This document shows, in pieces, positions 16,289-18,586 of a DNA stretch of 18,586 nucleotides (position 1 is its first letter; each line of letters begins with the position of its first letter). Under the pieces are notes generated by a model. It was not told the DNA's origin. It saw only the letters and a list, made by a program, of their open reading frames with translations, and did no database searches. The stretch spans positions 1-18,586 of the forward strand of contig CALAVF010000098.1 of the NCBI GenBank assembly GCA_937892315.1, read 5' to 3'. The translations under genes and the position numbers were made by a program. Source of the DNA: an uncultured Prevotellaceae bacterium (GTDB lineage Bacteria > Bacteroidota > Bacteroidia > Bacteroidales > Bacteroidaceae).

Positions 16289-16296
16289 TAACTTTA
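16289..16296 (+). promoter_or_regulatory. Possible -7 box for the POT transporter gene
   Basis: TAACTTTA differs from the Bacteroidetes consensus TAnnTTTG only at its last base and lies 16 bases before the ATG at 16312. No convincing -33 TTTG accompanies it. The 144-bp gap and the intervening palindrome suggest that the gene has its own promoter. Confidence 0.3.
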
Positions 16297-16311
16297 AAAA
16301 CCATATCATTT

Positions 16312-17832
16312 ATGTTTGAAGGACAACCAAAAGGTCTGTGGACCTTAGCATTAGCCAACACAGGCGAGCGATTCGGCTACTACACCATGCTTGCGGTGTT
16401 CACCCTGTTTCTCCAAGCCAATTTCGGTTTCGACGAGAAACTCACCAGCACCATCTTCTCCAGTTTCCTCATGCTGGTTTACTTCCTCCCCCTGTTCGGC
16501 GGAATGCTTGCCGACAAGTTCGGCTACAGCAAGATGGTCACCATCGGCATCTTTATCATGTTCATCGGTTATGTGCTCCTCTCGCTCCCATTGGGCAAGG
16601 ACTCTCTCGCCATCATCGCGATGGCTGGAGCGCTTCTGCTCGTCAGCCTCGGTACAGGACTTTTCAAGGGAAACCTGCAGGTGATGGTGGGTGACCTCTA
16701 CAACGACCCTCAATTTGCCACCAAGCGCGATTCGGGTTTCCAACTCTTCTACATGGCAATCAATGTGGGTGCCCTCTTCGCTCCCACCGCTGCTGTGAAG
16801 ATGATGGCATGGGCACAGAACAGTCTCAGCATGAGCGAAGCGGACTCTTACCACTTTGCTTTCGCTGTAGCCTGTGCATCGCTCATTGTCAGCATCGCTA
16901 TCTACTATCTGGGCAAACGCACCTTCGCCCAGGTCATCACCACCAGCAAGAAAGAGTCCAAGACTGCCCAAGAAGAAGTGGAGCAACTCTCGAAGAGCGA
17001 GACCACAGAACGTATCATCTGCCTCTGCCTCGTATTTGCCGTGGTGCTCTTCTTCTGGATGGCATTCCATCAGAACGGCCTCACACTCACCTTCTTCGCT
17101 CGCGACTACACCGCCACCTCCGCTACGGGTGTGACGGCTATGGAGTTCGATGTGATGAACCTCGTTTGGTGCATCCTCATCATCTACGGCCTCTTCTCCC
17201 TCTTCCAGAGCAAGACTGCGAAAGGCAAGGGTATCGGAGCCGCACTCGTCTTCATCCCAGCCGCAATCCTGGGCTACACCTACTATCAGAACACCGATGC
17301 TGTGGTGGCTGTCGATGCTCCCATCTTCCAGCAGTTCAACCCCGCCTTCGTGGTGGCTCTCACACCCGTCAGCATCGCACTCTTCGGATGGCTCGCAAAG
17401 ATAGGCAAGGAACCCAAGGCACCCGTCAAGATTGGTCTCGGCATGCTCGTTGCAGCAGCCGCCTACATCATGATGACCCTCGCTTGTATCGGTCTTCCGC
17501 TGCCAGCCTACGACGCCGAAGGCACCAACCTCCACATGGCAGACGTGACCCCCAACCTGCTCGTCTCCACCTACCTCGTGCTCACCTTTGCCGAACTGCT
17601 GCTTTCGCCCATCGGAATCTCTTTCGTCACGAAAGTAGCACCCCCAAAGTACAAAGGCATGATGATGGGCGGCTGGTTCGTCAGCACAGCCCTCGGCAAC
17701 TTCCTCGTGCAGATTCCAGGCTACCTCTGGGGCAAAGAACTCTACATCGTCTGGGGCACACTGATGTGCATCTGCCTCGTTGCCGCCCTGTTCATCTTCT
17801 CCATCATCAAGAAACTGAATAAAGTAGCCTAA
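16312..17832 (+). CDS. POT/PTR-family proton-coupled peptide transporter
   Basis: The 506 residues form a roughly 14-segment POT (PTR2) carrier, which imports di- and tripeptides with protons. Signatures are visible. ERFGYYTM follows position 18 and corresponds to the ExxERFxYY motif, but the first Glu is Asn here (N16-T-G-E19-R20). GLFKGNLQVMVGDLY matches the conserved loop after TM4. The FYxxINxG signature reads FYMAINVGAL from F146. A hydrophilic central linker (about 200-232, KKESKTAQEEVEQLSKSE) separates the two halves. The start MFEGQPKGLW is a typical short N-terminus for this Bacteroidales subgroup. It lies 144 bp after the MFSD1-like gene, beyond the palindromic element, and 32 nt before the metallo-hydrolase gene. 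Together with the S9 peptidase and Dcp it suggests peptide uptake. Substrate range cannot be read from the sequence. Confidence 0.93.
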   Translation: MFEGQPKGLWTLALANTGERFGYYTMLAVFTLFLQANFGFDEKLTSTIFSSFLMLVYFLPLFGGMLADKFGYSKMVTIGIFIMFIGYVLLSLPLGKDSLAIIAMAGALLLVSLGTGLFKGNLQVMVGDLYNDPQFATKRDSGFQLFYMAINVGALFAPTAAVKMMAWAQNSLSMSEADSYHFAFAVACASLIVSIAIYYLGKRTFAQVITTSKKESKTAQEEVEQLSKSETTERIICLCLVFAVVLFFWMAFHQNGLTLTFFARDYTATSATGVTAMEFDVMNLVWCILIIYGLFSLFQSKTAKGKGIGAALVFIPAAILGYTYYQNTDAVVAVDAPIFQQFNPAFVVALTPVSIALFGWLAKIGKEPKAPVKIGLGMLVAAAAYIMMTLACIGLPLPAYDAEGTNLHMADVTPNLLVSTYLVLTFAELLLSPIGISFVTKVAPPKYKGMMMGGWFVSTALGNFLVQIPGYLWGKELYIVWGTLMCICLVAALFIFSIIKKLNKVA

Positions 17833-17864
17833 CACACAGAACAACACACTACCGCACACAAGAA

Positions 17865-18586
17865 ATGGCTTTGACATTCATAAGCTTCGGAAGTGGAAGC
17901 TGCGGAAATTGTTATTACCTCGGAACCGACACCGATGCCATCCTCATAGACGCTGGCATCGGTATTCGTCGGCTCAAGAAAAACCTGCAGGAATACGGAG
18001 TGAAGAAAAGCAACATCCGTGCCCTGCTCATTACCCACGACCACTCAGACCACATCAAGGCTGCGGGCTTGCTTTGCGAGGAATACAACCTGCCCGTCTA
18101 TACCACCGAACTAATACACAGCGGCATGGACCGCAACGTCATGATGAACAAGAAAGTGAGCGAAAGCAGGCGCGTCAAGGTGGAGAAAGACACGCCCTTC
18201 CGCATCACCGACTTCACCATCACTGCCTTCAGCCTTCCCCACGACTCCACCGAGAACGTGGGCTACAGCATCCAGCTCGGCGACGGCTGCCGCTTCACCA
18301 TTATGACCGACGTGGGCGACATCACCCCCAACGTCAACCAATACATCAGCCAGTCCAACTACCTTGTGCTCGAAGCCAACTACGACACCGACATGCTCCG
18401 CACAGGCCGCTACCCCGAAATGCTGAAAGACCGCATCTGTAGCGGAACAGGCCACCTCTCCAACATGCAGACAGCCCAAGCCCTCGCCGCCTCCATCCAT
18501 CCCCAGCTCCACCACGTCTGGCTCTGCCACCTCAGCGAAGAAAACAACCATCCCGAACTGGCCCGCAAGACAGTGGAGACCCCTCT
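17865..18586 (+). CDS. MBL-fold metallo-hydrolase (YycJ/WalJ-like), 3' truncated by the window edge
   Basis: The frame is open at the end of the window after 240 codons, a little short of the roughly 265 expected, so only the C-terminus is missing. The metallo-beta-lactamase fold is clear: SFGSGSCGNCYYLG start, DAILIDAGIG, then the metal motif THDHSDH with H58, H60, D62 and H63. These are followed by FSLPHDSTENVGYSI, TDVGD, VLEANYD and TGHLSNMQTAQAL. The opening GSGS-GNCY and the later SGTGHLSN block are typical of the YycJ/WalJ group, bacterial hydrolases sometimes linked to nucleic-acid processing and cell-wall regulation; the substrate is not settled. ATG at 17865 is the first good start, 32 nt after the POT gene. 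It may share the POT promoter. Confidence 0.9.
   Translation, partial: MALTFISFGSGSCGNCYYLGTDTDAILIDAGIGIRRLKKNLQEYGVKKSNIRALLITHDHSDHIKAAGLLCEEYNLPVYTTELIHSGMDRNVMMNKKVSESRRVKVEKDTPFRITDFTITAFSLPHDSTENVGYSIQLGDGCRFTIMTDVGDITPNVNQYISQSNYLVLEANYDTDMLRTGRYPEMLKDRICSGTGHLSNMQTAQALAASIHPQLHHVWLCHLSEENNHPELARKTVETP

Noticed and set aside
16311..16318. TATGTTTG as a -7 promoter box at the POT gene
   Set aside because: It matches TAnnTTTG but contains the ATG start codon itself, so it cannot promote the full gene; the match is probably coincidental.
16351..17877. A 508-codon open frame antisense to the POT transporter gene
   Set aside because: Its translation is dominated by His, Glu and Gly runs and matches no fold. 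It is the expected shadow of a GC-rich membrane-protein gene with strong codon bias, and the sense strand carries clear POT motifs.

Overview
The window joins two unrelated kinds of DNA. Positions 1 to about 2690 are very AT-rich (about 20-30% G+C in the lines I counted) and are filled by one unbroken reading frame on the minus strand. The frame is open at the window edge. It encodes the tandem AAA+ ATPase core of an RNF213/mysterin-like protein, a giant eukaryotic E3 ubiquitin ligase. All Gln codons are CAA or CAG, both Trp codons are TGG, no stop codon lies in frame, and I see no intron. This looks like an AT-rich anaerobic gut eukaryote that uses the standard code, such as an anaerobic fungus, a trichomonad, an amoeba or a litostome ciliate. 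The sequence does not decide between them.

From about 2695 to the end the DNA is ordinary Bacteroidales chromosome, most like Prevotella. Base composition is moderate, the genes are densely packed, two TAnnTTTG-type promoter boxes are visible, and the families are typical (DUF1573, a small SPII lipoprotein, Bacteroidetes-type YidC, S9 and S41 peptidases). The switch happens within about 20 bp, truncates a gene on each side and has no mobile-element signature. A chimeric metagenomic assembly is the simplest explanation. A real transfer between kingdoms is not formally excluded.

Region by region: (a) about 2695-9997, a forward run that is probably one operon: tail of a probable outer-membrane beta-barrel protein, apbE (flavin transferase), a Crp/Fnr regulator, dcp (M3 peptidyl-dipeptidase), a small lipoprotein, a dCMP deaminase, an S41 C-terminal processing protease, and 5-formyltetrahydrofolate cyclo-ligase. 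It ends in a short 23-nt tandem repeat and a bidirectional terminator. (b) DUF1573 on the minus strand, converging on that terminator, with a divergent promoter region towards yidC. (c) yidC, a secreted S9 dipeptidyl/acyl-aminoacyl peptidase and an MFSD1-like MFS transporter, nearly abutting. (d) a nested palindromic REP-like element, a POT-family peptide transporter and a truncated metallo-beta-lactamase-fold hydrolase.

The bacterial part leans towards peptide metabolism. A secreted S9 exopeptidase is followed directly by a relative of MFSD1 (a lysosomal dipeptide transporter in mammals) and then by a POT carrier. A cytosolic-type peptidyl-dipeptidase (Dcp) lies in the first operon. Release of dipeptides in the periplasm, import, then use inside the cell is a reasonable inference. 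I found no CRISPR array, insertion sequence, RNA gene or defence island. The points most worth a second look are the eukaryote/bacterium junction, the peptidase-transporter cluster, the POT carrier that lacks the first Glu of its ExxER motif, and the two intergenic repeat elements.
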